64,000 nucleotides of DNA from Bimuria novae-zelandiae CBS 107.79 (lineage: Eukaryota > Ascomycota > Dothideomycetes > Pleosporales > Didymosphaeriaceae). The notes under the pieces were generated by a model that was given only the letters and a program-made list of their open reading frames with translations, was not told the origin of the DNA and did no database searches. Shown one piece after another: positions 24,014-35,157 of this stretch (positions are counted from its first letter, which is position 1; each line of letters begins with the position of its first letter). Position numbers and translations under genes: made by a program. The DNA lies in NCBI GenBank assembly GCA_010015655.1, contig ML976781.1, positions 62,001 to 126,000 of the forward strand, in the 5' to 3' direction.

Positions 24014-25288
24014 ATGTCCTTTCTCGCGAGATCAGCTTTACGCGCTCCTCAAATTACCACTGCTCCCTCAATTGCCAGCACGCGACTTCTCGCGCTAACC
24101 TCACAGCTCTCTGGTGCTCCGCGAGTAAGCTCTACAAGAACCATGACGACAGAACTACCGAAGACGATGAAGGCGGTGTATATAGAAAAGACAGGTGGCA
24201 CAGAAGTGCTGCAGTACAAGGAGGATGTCCCCGTCCCGGAGGTGAAAGAGGGGGAAGTGCTGGTTAAGAACGAGTTCATTGGGGTCAACTACATCGACAC
24301 GTGAGCCCACCCTACATCCTCCTCCTCCCTTTCCCCTTCTCCACTGCTGTTTTTATATAGAGGGAATTGCTGATGGTAAGGGGAAAAGATACTACCGCAC
24401 GGGCGTCTACCCCCTCCCCCACACCCCCTACATCCTCGGCCGCGACGCCGCCGGCACCATCGCCGCCCTGGGCCCCAACACGCCATCGGATCTCCCTCTC
24501 GGCGCGCGCGTCGCTTACATGGGCCAGGCCGCATACGCAGAGTACACGGCTGTGCCGGCGCAAAATACGGTGACTCTCCCAGACGGCATCACTAACAAGA
24601 TTGCTGCCGCTGCGCTCCTCCAGGCCCTCACGGCCCTCACGCTCATCCGCGAAGCACACCCCGTGCAACCCGGTGACTGGGTGCTCGTGACCGCTGCTGC
24701 CGGGGGCGTGGGGCTCTGGCTGTGCCAGCTTCTCAAGGCCGTGGGCGCGCGGACTATCGCGGCGGCGAGTTCGCCCGAGAAGAGGGAGCTTGCGAAGCAG
24801 AATGGCGCTGAGGTGGTGGTTGAGTACCACGAAGAGAATAGGGAGAAGTTCACGAAAGAGGTTGTGGACATCACGGGTGGGGAGGGGGTAGCAGTCGTAT
24901 TTGACAGTGTGGGGAAGGAGACGTTTGATAGTTGCTTGGCGACGGTGAAGCGGAAGGGGAGCATGGTTAGTTTTGGGAATGCTAGTGGGCCGGTGACGGG
25001 GTTTGCGCTGGGGTCAGTATCTCTATATTCGCTCGGTTTGGAAGAAGTGTTAATAAGTGTGACAGACGCCTTGCAGCGAAGAATGTTAAACTGCTGAGGC
25101 CCGCGCTGTTTAATTATATTTACACGCGTGAGGACGTGCTAAAGTACACGAGCGAGCTGTGGAAGTTCATCGAGAAGGATGGGCTGAACGTGGCGATTCA
25201 CGAGGTTTATCCGCTCAAGGATATTGTGCGTGCGACGGAGGATATTCAGAGTAGGAAGACGACGGGGAAGCTATTGTTGACGCCGTAG
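24014..25288 (+). CDS. ZTA1: NADPH:quinone oxidoreductase, zeta-crystallin type (Zta1)
   Basis: Medium-chain dehydrogenase/reductase that reduces quinones with NADPH. Exons 24014-24300, 24389-25012 and 25066-25288 give 377 residues. Joined exons restore NYIDTYYRTGVYPLPHTP and GFALGRLAAKNVKLLRPALF. In intron 1 the proximal ATATAG acceptor would insert an unrelated segment; the AAAAG acceptor at 24388 fits the family. Nucleotide-binding motif is AAAGGVGLWLCQLLKAVGA. The first 43 residues (Arg/Ser/Ala-rich, no acidic residue) look like a mitochondrial presequence, and a second in-frame ATG at 24143 (MTTELPKTMKAVYIEKTGG) begins the canonical cytosolic protein. It converges on the Myb-like gene. 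Confidence 0.92.
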
Positions 25289-25532
25289 ATGAGCGGGGGA
25301 TTCCTTCTATACGATGAGGCGGTAGAGTGGCGAGTTCAAGCAAAGCAAGTTTTCCGCCCTAATGTTAACTAATGCATCCTCTGGTGTAAGCTCGTCCAGG
25401 GCCAGACCATCACACAACCTCAGATTCTCAAAGCCTTGTCCCTCAAGATCTTCCCATACCGCTTCACCTCAACCCTTTGGCAACTCATACTGCTACCACA
25501 CATCCTTACCCCAATGTCCTCTACACAGTTCC

Positions 25533-26637
25533 TCAAACCTCGCCGAGCCACTCAGCGACCCCTGGATACGTCAGCGCCCCATGCTCAACCCAGCTCCCCG
25601 CGCCCTGGAGCCAATATGCAGTACCGGGGGGAAACTCACTGTTCTGCGCTACCTCCTCCAGCGCGCCCACGCCATCTGGATACTCGTTACTCTCGAAGAA
25701 CGTGTCCTCGGCATCCGCGACTCGGAAGCCCTGGAAAGGCGCGCTTGACATCGTGTTGAAACCCTGGAAAGCCGCGTTTGAGGGAGGAGGCATCGTCGCC
25801 GTTGCGTCAAGAGCATCTGGGTCGGCTTTGATAGCGGGGGCTTTGGCTTTAGCTTTGGCGTGCTTCTTCGATTTCACCTCTTCCTCTTCCTCGTCGTCCG
25901 GGGTAGGATCGGGCTTGAACACCTTCTCCTCGGCCGCCTTGCCCGTGCCTTTCGCGCGCTTCTTCGGCTTCTCCACTACCTCTTCCTCGTCGTCATCCCC
26001 CGCCTCTGGCTCAGGCTTGAACACCCCCTCAGACGGGGCGGCCGCTTTCTTAGACGCAGAAGCAGCGCCCCGCTTCCGCTTCGGCGTACTCATCGGAGCC
26101 TCCGCGGATGACACCTTCTTCTTCGGCGTAGCCGGTGGAGTGGCGTTTTCGCCCTTCTCGAACGCCTGCTTCATGCGCGAGTACCGCTTGCTCGCTGCGC
26201 CGGGCGTGGTGCCGCATTTTGATGCGATGGCCTTCCAGTCGAGCGCCTAACATACACACACACAATAGCGTTAGCAACTCAATCCAATCCATTCAAACCT
26301 ACTCCGACCAAGGGAGGAGCAGAGGGAAAGGGAAGGGACTCACGCCCTCCCGCCTCGAGTGCTTAAACACGGTCCACAGCGTTTGATACGCCTGCGCGCC
26401 CGCCGGCTTTCCCGCCTCTAGAGCCTGCTTCAGGCGCGACCAGCGCTTGCTGGCGGCGCCTTGATTCACCCCCAACTCCGCACATATCGGGCCCCAGTCA
26501 AGCTATACATATACACTGTTAGCATCCAATTACTTTGAAGAGGGTAGGTGTGGTAGGGAGCGTTTACATACCGTCGGTGGCCCACCGTTCGTAAGCACGA
26601 GGTACAGGTACTGCACGTTCTCCTCTTCGGTCGGCAT
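25533..26637 (-). CDS. Myb/SANT-like protein with two tandem repeats
   Basis: Putative DNA-binding protein of 312 residues. Minus-strand exons 26572-26637, 26344-26502 and 25533-26246. Exons 2 and 3 each begin with one copy of a helical repeat: LDWGPICAELGVNQGAASKR, and LDWKAIASKCGTTPGAASKR, each followed by a (W/Y)SR(L/M)KQA helix. This is the fungal Myb-like class with few Trp residues. The rest is a Lys-, Glu- and Ala-rich disordered region with acidic runs and basic KPKKRAK-like stretches that could serve as nuclear signals. Both introns are phase 0 and sit right before the repeats. Target and role are unknown. Confidence 0.8.
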
Positions 26638-27243
26638 GGTGTCCCTTTCCCAAATTGCTCGTCAGACTGTGCAAGAGGGAAGTGTGTCGAGGGTGTGGTG
26701 GGAAGAAGACGGGAGGTGGGAGTGTGAAGGTAGATTTAAATTGGCTTATCGCGACTAGACGTGGAGGTAAGAGATTACTGCGAGGTTGTGGGAAGGTGGT
26801 GTGCCTTGGCACTTGTGGCGGGCTTCACTAAGGAAATTGGGAACGGGGAAGTGAGAGAGGGGTGCGGAGCGAGGGCAGCGAGGTAGGGTGAAGCGTTATG
26901 GGTTTGTGCTGGATATAGGTGCTACTGAGCCTATTGAGCTGGCTGATAACATGTGTGTTGAAGAGTGACTTAGCTATGCGAAGCTGCCACTCTGGTGTTG
27001 TTTTAGGGCATTTGGCAGTATTTTCCGCGGTCGACTGCCGTGTGTTCTTCCCCTAGAAACACTGCCCGAGCAAGCTAAGCGTAAGATTTGCAAGCAGGTG
27101 AACGTCTGTCATCATTGTATAGGTGAAGCAGTCATTATGGTAAAACTTCATCGCTAAGCAACGCCCCTCTTAGTAAGACTAGAAAGATCTAAATACTATA
27201 TTTGTACACACCTATGCTTTCCCGAATACTGTCTGCAGCCACC
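26638..27243. other. Intergenic EXO84 3' - Myb-like 5'
   Basis: 606 bp. It contains the Myb-like promoter (purine-rich on the plus strand just upstream of its start). No other gene recognised. Confidence 0.4.
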
Positions 27244-29424
27244 TCAGGCACTGACACCGAGTCCGACGGGTCTGTCCTCCACCTCATCTGCTCGCCTGCC
27301 AACCAGCTCTGAGAAGTCCAACCCAACCTCCGTCAACATGCCAGCGTGGGTCACTGCCTGGTCCATACACTCTTGCCACACCGGCAGACTCCGATCCACG
27401 TTACTTAGCTGTCGGTCCAGCAGAATGTTGAATGCATCTACGTGCTCCTTCGCCCACTTGACACAGGCAGACATGAGCACTTGGGGAAAACACTTCTGGT
27501 ACATGTCGACGGTGTTCTTGATGATGGTGAAGTAAATGTAGGATATCTGGAAGATGTATTCGGGCAGATCGCCTTCAAAGATGCATTGGCTGTTCCTGTT
27601 AGCGGAAGTACTCTTGCAATTTGACTGTGTTGTTGACAACAACTTACCGAGATCGCTTCCTGATCAGATTGCCGCGAGCTTCAAGGTAGGCTTCTCGTGC
27701 TCGATCCTCGAAACCCAGCTGAACGATCCACATGACATGTTGCTTTACGGACGTCATCCAGTTGTTGTTCTCCACGAGCTGTTTGATAAGCACATTCGCT
27801 AATTTCGTTGCTCGCTCGTTGACCTTGAATGTGATGATGCTTTGCACCATGGTATTCCCTCTGATATTCTTCGCGAGAGCTTTCAGCTTCTCGACCCTCA
27901 TGACAGCGCTCTCAAAGCGCTGCAGTGCGATGTCCATATCCAATTGGTCGAGCTCAGTTTCTACGGTCCGAATGTTATGCTGCCTGCCGTCGATGTCAAC
28001 GAGCATGCTGGCCCGGTTATTGACGACATTCTCCGTCAGCGTCTCCATGAGATCTGCCTTCTTGAGGATATTTGCATCTCGCGTCGCGAAGTAGTTGTAC
28101 GAATCTTGCGCGCGACCCCTCTCCTGTGTTTCGACTTCTTGTGTCTTCCTAAGATCATCGACAGCCTTGCGGTATGTGGAAAGTAGTTGCACTTTATCGG
28201 CATCTTCGCCAGGGTAGACGGCATATGTGAAAGAGTCGTTCCCGACACGGATGTTGATGGCATTTGCACCACTCGATTTGCTTCCAGCTCGAGATTTGGA
28301 CGCAAGGTCGGCCATCTGGACCTCCTGAAGAGGCCAACACCTCTGAGCGACCCATTCTTGAGCCGGCTTCTTCTCTCGAGAGCTCTGGGAGACTTCGCTT
28401 CTTTGCTTCTTCTCCGCCGCGACCAATAGGTGGTCATTGAGGAGGATCAGATGCACCCTTCTACGCGCCTTCCACGTCGCCGAGTTGAGCTCCACCCACT
28501 TTCCAGACTGCCAGATGACGTGCCTTCCAGGTATAGCGGGCAGATACTTTTGCGAGCCCTCTATCCTCTTCCACAGCTGGTGCAATTGTGTGTTCCACAA
28601 CGCCTCGAGGTTGGCCACCGAGCTCCGATTCGCAGCCTTGCGCGCGGAAATTGAGTCTCCCTCAGAGTTTGCATTGAGTGTCGTCTGTTCCAGAGTGGAC
28701 GTGAGCTCAGACATGAGCTGCTTAAGCGCGCGCATTTCACTCTTGAGCTTCTCTGCCTCTTTACTGATCTTCATGAACTGCGTGCGGTTCTGGTATACAC
28801 TGTGTTGGAGGTCGGTCGAGTTGCGGTTCTTGAGCTTGCGGAGCTCGTCTTGGTAGCGGCGGATCTCGTCTTCAGAGGCGTCGGCGAGCTGCTGACTGAC
28901 ATCTAGGAGACGCATAAGTGATCAAGTAATGCACATGATAATGGTAAACGCTTACATTGATCAGGCTTCAGATTATCATCGGCCAACTGTCGTCTATCTG
29001 GCTTGAAACTCCGCCCATCCGAACTACCAGGTGGCCTCCCATCTCTACTTGGCGGTGGTTCTCGGAACTGGGCCGGGATCTGAGGCAAGTCTGGCATAGG
29101 CATGCCATTTCCGAAATCGCTCGGCAGCTGTGTGATCTTCTGCGAGTACCTCCGCTTGACCAGATCCGCCGTCTTGTCCATGCCCGGCCGCTGCGGCCTC
29201 TCCCTGGGCCGCGGCGCATCCAGTCTCTGTCCCGATCGGCTCGACTCATTGGAAGGACGTCCGTTGTTTTGAGCGCTGGAAAGTGTAGCAGCACCGAGGC
29301 CCGCGGGCATAGGCGCACTGATCTGGCGCGGAGCACTGATAACTGGCGGGCCTCCCTTCTTGCTCTTGTCGCTGCGCTTCTTGTTCTTGCGCAGCGAGAT
29401 TCCTTTTCCCTTCTCTTCCGACAT
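27244..29424 (-). CDS. EXO84: Exocyst complex component EXO84
   Basis: Subunit of the exocyst, which tethers secretory vesicles to the plasma membrane at hyphal tips and septa. Minus-strand exons 28956-29424, 27648-28902 and 27244-27589 give 689 residues. Basic N-terminus (SLRKNKKRSDKSKKGG), then the Vps51/Exo84 N-terminal region whose join reads LKPDQYVSQQLADASEDEI, a coiled coil, a PH-like domain (about residues 245-370, with GRHVIWQSGKWVELNSATWK and HLILLNDHLLVAAEKK), and the C-terminal helical bundle. Intron 2 (58 nt) joins RKRSR to QCIFEGDLPEYIFQISYIYF. The start at 29424 is the first Met of the conserved basic tail; the frame upstream to 29592 is not conserved-looking. Divergent from TOM20. 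Confidence 0.94.
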
Positions 29425-29731
29425 CTTGCCTGCAAGACGAACGAATCTTTGTTGTTTGTAGCGAACGTGTCGACGGTGAATGGGCTTGTGACAGGTGGAG
29501 TTAGTTGGTTCCTCTGCTGGCCGCGGTGATGCTTGTCGTACCGTGTGTGGGCCCGAGCTCCCTGGTGCCGTCCTTTCCCTGGTACCAAACACGAAAAAAG
29601 TCCAACCCCGTCTCCATCAACGCCATCTCTCCTTCCCTTTTAACTTGCTCACGTCACACCACAGGGCACTGAGCCATCCTCCCTTGTCGCTTCCGGGTCG
29701 CTTTTGCTGCGAGATCACACTCACACCCACA
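29425..29731. promoter_or_regulatory. Divergent promoter region EXO84/TOM20
   Basis: 307 bp between opposing start codons. No specific motif recognised; pyrimidine-rich stretches on the TOM20 side. Confidence 0.5.
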
Positions 29732-30378
29732 ATGGCGTCATCGTTAAAGCCGTCCACCATCGCCGCCATCAGCGTCGGCACCATTGTTGCCGGCATTGCT
29801 GCATATGCCGCCTACTTCGACCACAAGCGACGAACAGACCCGGAATTCCGCAAGCAGCTGAAGAAGGAGTCGAAGCGCACAGCGCGCGCCGCGAAAGAGG
29901 AGGCTGAGGCGCACGGAAAGGAGCAGAAGAAGGCCATCCGGGAAGCGGTCGAGCGCGCGAACGAAGAGGGCTTCCCCAAGGACCCAGAGGAGGTGGAGGC
30001 ATATTTTATGCAGGAGGTCGCCCAAGGAGAGGGCATGGTACAGTCGGGTGCGTAGATAACACTTTCCGGAAGGTCATAATGGCTTGCCAGAGTGCTGATA
30101 CTTGCGCAGGCGCAGACTCGGTCGAAGCAGCTCTCTGCTTCTACCGCGCTCTCAAGGTCTACCCGAACCCCAGAGAGTTGATCAACATCTACGACAAGAC
30201 GGTGCCCAAGGTAAGGCACACCAGCACACAACTAAGAGGCATTAGCTAACGCGTTCAGCCCGTGCTCGACATCCTCGCCGAGATGATCGCCGTCGACACC
30301 AGCATCCCCGTCGGCAGCAAAGCACCCTCCGAGGCCGGTTCGGCAGGTTCGGCAGGTTCGGCCGGCGGAATAGAGTAA
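29732..30378 (+). CDS. TOM20: Mitochondrial import receptor subunit TOM20
   Basis: Outer-membrane receptor for mitochondrial presequences. Exons 29732-30047, 30110-30210 and 30259-30378 give 178 residues. One N-terminal transmembrane anchor (about residues 8-27, [19 protein letters not shown]) with a cytosolic C-terminus; then a Lys/Arg/Glu-rich linker; the TPR-like core ([19 protein letters not shown], then [19 protein letters not shown]), and a C-terminal conserved segment PVLDILAEM. The tail carries a short GSA-type tandem repeat. Size and order match fungal Tom20. Confidence 0.95.
30336..30362 (+). repeat. 9-bp tandem repeat coding Gly-Ser-Ala in TOM20
   Basis: GGTTCGGCA repeats three times (last copy GGTTCGGCC), giving GSA three times near the TOM20 C-terminus. 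A candidate length polymorphism. Confidence 0.75.
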
Positions 30379-30811
30379 CTACGCTAATACCCAGCTCCCT
30401 GCGCGGACAATCTTCAACCCATTGTATTATTCTTGTAAATGTAAAAGTACCACTTGAAATTGGTCAGGACCTTCATCAGGCCGGCGTTCTTTCTGGGTTG
30501 ACATGGATTGCGCGATTGGGAGGGCGGCATAGATCAGGTTTTCCTATTGAACATAACATTTCACTCCGATCCGAGGCAACGTTCAGTATCCGATTTCCTT
30601 TGTACGAACTGTGTGGTCCAAAGTATGGATTGACGTAGCTTCCTAATTACGCTTCGAAGGATGTTTTGTCTGGTACAAATTACACGGCTCCGAGGACTGG
30701 AATGGTTCGTTTCACTGCATGCTCCCCGACCGAACGCCTTGCTCACAATGATCCTCTCAACCCGTAAGAAGGGACACGAATAATTACAAAAAAGTCTAGC
30801 CAAAGACAGTG
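30379..30811. other. Convergent intergenic TOM20 / YPT6
   Basis: 433 bp holding the 3' ends of two convergent genes. No extra gene recognised. Confidence 0.4.
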
Positions 30812-31648
<837 letters not shown>

Positions 31649-31949
31649 TGTGAAGGGAAAGAACCAAAGGACCCCTATGCAGAAGTAAGAAGAAGAATAG
31701 CAGATGTTTCGTGCCCGCAGCAGCAGTCGAGAGCGGTGATATCTGGGCGGCGCGTGAATAGGAGAAAGATGGGGTTGTTCTTGGAGCCTTGACCGTTCCT
31801 CCATCGCCGACAGCCCGCTAGCGGCAGGCACATCCCAGCAACCCGCGCTCGGACCCGCATTTTGGCGAGTACGGCGACAGGGTCCGAACTTTTCCAACGC
31901 ATGCAATTCTCCAAAAATAATAAAAATTACAACACTTTGCAGCAACAAT
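31649..31949. promoter_or_regulatory. Divergent promoter region YPT6/NOP53
   Basis: 301 bp between opposing starts. No known motif recognised with confidence. Confidence 0.5.
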
Positions 31950-33336
31950 ATGACGGACGCAGAAGCTACAGCCGCACCAGCGCAGTACAAGCAGCCGAGC
32001 CGCAAGGGCAAAAAGGCTTGGCGCAAGAATGTGGATGTCACGCAGATATCCTCCGGCCTCGACGAAGTGCGGGACCAGATAATCCAAGGGTACGACCAGT
32101 CACAAATAGTCGTATATCTGTACACGTTCTGACATGCTGTAGTGGCGTCATCGCGGAAAAGCCATCCGACGAGCTCTTCGCCGTGGACACCACCGGCGAC
32201 GCTGCCATCCAAAAAGCGTACAACAAGCGCCACAAGCCCCTCAAAGTCGACGAGATCCTCAGCAAGCGCTCTGCCATCCCTGCCGTGTCCTCTAAAAAGC
32301 GCCTCGCAGACTTCACGGAAGATAAGAAGTGGAAGAAGTCGAAAATTTCACGGAAGGACTATGACAGGTTGAGGTCGATTGCATATGGCGGTGACCAGGT
32401 GCAGAAGGATGTTGTGGAGACGGGCGAGGCGCCGGACTATGACCCGTGGGCGGTGCAAGAGGTCAAGGAGGACCCTCGATTCTCCTTCCTGGACGAGAAG
32501 AAGCCGAAGCGCGAGCCCGCCACCTTGAAGCAGGCACCCGTATCGCTGGCAAAGTCGGGCAAGGCGATACCCGCGGTCCGAAAACCGGAAGGTGGCAAGA
32601 GTTACAACCCCAACTTCAACGACTGGCAAGAGCTCATAGCCAGAGAGGGCGACAAGGCAGTCGAAGCGGAGAAGCAGCGTCTGAAGGAGGCACAGGAAGA
32701 AGCCGAGCGCATGGAGCGTGCAATGGCCTCGTCGGATTCCGAGTCTGATGCGAATGAGGGCGCTTGGGAGAGCGAGTGGGAGGGGTTCAGCGATGATGAG
32801 GACAAGACAGTGAAGCAAAAGCGACCGGAACGCAAGACCCCCGCACAGCGAAACAAGTTCAAGAGGAGGAAGGAAGCAGAAGGCAAAGCAAAGCAAGAGG
32901 CGCACTTGAAGGCGAAGGAGAAACAGCTGCAGCGCATCAAGGAGCTACAAAAGTCCGTCGAAGAGAAGGAAAAGGCACGAGAGGCACTCAGGAACATGAC
33001 CCTCGTCGAGAACAATGACTCGTCGTCTGAGGAGGGTGGTGACGAAGAACTCCGCAAGAAGCGCTTCGGCAAGCATCCGTACGTCGCATTGTATTTCAAT
33101 TAAAGCTTTTGCTAACAGCTCCTAGTGTACCTGAAGCCCCTCTCGAAGTCGTCCTCCCAGACGAGCTGAAGGACTCCCTCCGCCTTCTCAAGCCCGAAGG
33201 CAACCTACTCAAAGACCGCTTCCGCAGCATGATGGTCCGTGGCAGGATCGAGACACGCAAGCAGATCCCCTACGCGAAGAAGAAACAGGTCACTGTCACG
33301 GAGAAGTGGTCGTACAAGGACTGGAAGCTGCAGTAG
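31950..33336 (+). CDS. NOP53: Ribosome biogenesis factor NOP53
   Basis: Nucleolar factor for 60S assembly that recruits the exosome helicase Mtr4 to 7S pre-rRNA. Exons 31950-32089, 32143-33078 and 33126-33336 give 428 residues. Marks: N-terminal QPSRKGKKAWRKNVDVTQI, typical of Nop53; LFAVDTTGDAA followed by LKVDEILSKRSA, the stretch that contacts Mtr4 in yeast; a long Glu/Lys-rich middle with coiled coil; and the conserved end LRLLKPEGNLLKDRFRSMM with a basic RKQIPYAKKKQ segment. Start at 31950 is chosen because MTDAEATAAPAQYKQPSRKG fits the family; the longer open frame from 31862 is in another phase. Confidence 0.92.
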
Positions 33337-33483
33337 ATCGCTTCCAATATTTTGCAATGATACCACGCTTTTTGGAAAATCCATGTCATTTTAAAACTAA
33401 CAACCTCGCGAGCGCATTGCCATGCATGTTGCGCAACCCCAGGCCCGACATTCAAACCCCACTACCGCGTGCGCGTGCCCACC

Positions 33484-34312
33484 CTAAAACCCCGCCGCCC
33501 TCTTAACATCCCCCTTCCCCTCTCCAATCTGCACATCATACACCCACGTATCAATCCCCACCTCAGCGCCCCCATACGCGCCAAACTTCGGATCCGCCCG
33601 CCCCGGAAACGTCGTCGCATTCAACCTCTTCACTTTCTCCCCATCCCCGCCATCGAGACGCTGCTGCTTCCCGTCAACGTACAGCTCGACCCACCCGGGC
33701 GTACCCGTGTTGATAGCGAGCCCGAACTTGTACCGCTGGTTCGGCGTGATGGTTTTCTGCCACACGGCGACGCCCTTGATGGAGTTGGACGCCTGGTAGC
33801 GCAGCTGCAGGCGACTGGCGTCGGCGAAGACGAGGGCGAGCGGGATGCCTGCGCCGCCGTCGGCTGCGTTGTTCGCTTTGTATTCTTTGCTGCGTGTCCA
33901 TGAGTAAGTACATCCCCTACTTCCTTCGTATACCATATAAAGAAGAACACTGGGGGGTGGAGGGGGAATCATACAATTGAAAGATTATCAAACCCTTCTG
34001 GGGCGTGGCGACAGCGACGTCGTATCCGATCCAGTACGTCGTGTCCGGAAGCGTCTTCTCCTTCAGCGCGTGGTACTCGGCGCGGATGTTACCTTTTGCG
34101 CGGTGGAAGTGTGCGGCCGCGGTGCCGCTGGCGTCCTGCGCGGCCTTGATGTAGAGGTCTGCCGTGTTGTCGTGGGGCTTGTCGCCGCGGGCGGCTTCGA
34201 GGTTGCGGAAGCCGATGACTCCGGGGTCGTCGCCGCGGGAGGCGGAGAAGTCGACGAGGAGGGCGCCGAGGGTGGAGGGGAGGAGTGTGAGGAAGGGGAG
34301 GGAGAGCTTCAT
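33484..34312 (-). CDS. Secreted glucuronan lyase-like protein (PL20)
   Basis: Predicted extracellular polysaccharide lyase of family PL20 (glucuronan lyase, beta-jelly-roll), which cleaves beta-1,4-glucuronan by elimination. Minus-strand exons 33975-34312 and 33889 down to 33484; 247 residues. Signal peptide MKLSLPFLTLLPSTLGALL. The join gives the strand IIFQFKEYKANNAADGGAG. Other marks: IRAEYHALKEKTLPDTTYWI, YKFGLAINTGTPGWVELYVD, and the family end FPGRADPKFGAYGGAEVGID. Convergent with NOP53. The family is recognised from memory of the C-terminal block; activity and substrate are inferred. Confidence 0.78.
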
Positions 34313-35157
34313 TGTGAATGGATACCCTAATTTCCCTCTGGGCTAGTGCACAGGAAATGTTTTGTGCGCGAGTGCTGGACGAGTGGAGGGAGACATTATG
34401 ATCGTGGCGGGAGAGGTACGGGTTTATATAGCTATGTTGAGCCAGGAGGTCGACTTGCTCGTTGCTGCCAGCCTGATGTAGCTCACCAATTCATCGAGAT
34501 GAATTTTTTTTTTCCAGCCTGCCGTCTGGCCCCAAGAGAGCACCGGTGGAGCCAGAAAGCTGGAACACCCTGATCGGTTTTACATATTCAGAGATTAAAA
34601 AGTCTTCAGCTCGGAACATGGGGCTACATACGGACCCCAATTCCCTTCTATTTTGAGAAAAACGGACAAGGCTTCGATAGGTTACGCTCGCACAATGGAT
34701 ATAGCTAGCGCTTACACAGCGCCCCTACATGGAAAGCGTTCTCAACTGCGGAGGGTTGGCGTGATATTTCCATAGCAGCCTGCTTTTGGGTTCGATGCAG
34801 GGACGAGATGCGGGACCGGCCTCTGTTGTTGGAAGATGTATGACGCCTAGTCCCAGTCTCTAAAAGATTAGATGGTTGCGAGTAAGCCTCGTATAGTTAA
34901 TGTAATTCGCGGCATAGATGGGCGGACTGTATAAGAACAAAATTCTTTCCAAGAGGGGCAGCTTTAAAGGTGAAGGAGAGTTATAAGGTTGGTTTCTTTC
35001 CATTCTAGACAAGAACTCAGATATGGAATTTAAGTTGCTTGTTCTGGAACTGTGGCCCTGAAGACGGCTACAAGCACGCACATCCACCATTGGCCCTAGG
35101 CACGACTCGGAATCTCCTCATACAGGAAGACCTCTCCACGGACTTCATGCTCACACT
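34313..35157. other. Intergenic lyase promoter side
   Basis: 845 bp between the lyase start and the end of the Arb1 gene. No supported gene. The lyase promoter lies at the left end. Confidence 0.4.

Noticed and set aside
31862..31949. Upstream extension of the NOP53 frame
   Set aside because: The frame from 31862 is in a different phase from the first NOP53 exon and joins only by reading through the intron; the family start is at 31950.
34785..34805. GGGTTCGATGC resembling a tRNA T-loop
   Set aside because: Stem bases do not pair and no D-arm or anticodon arm is found upstream. No tRNA was supported anywhere in the window.
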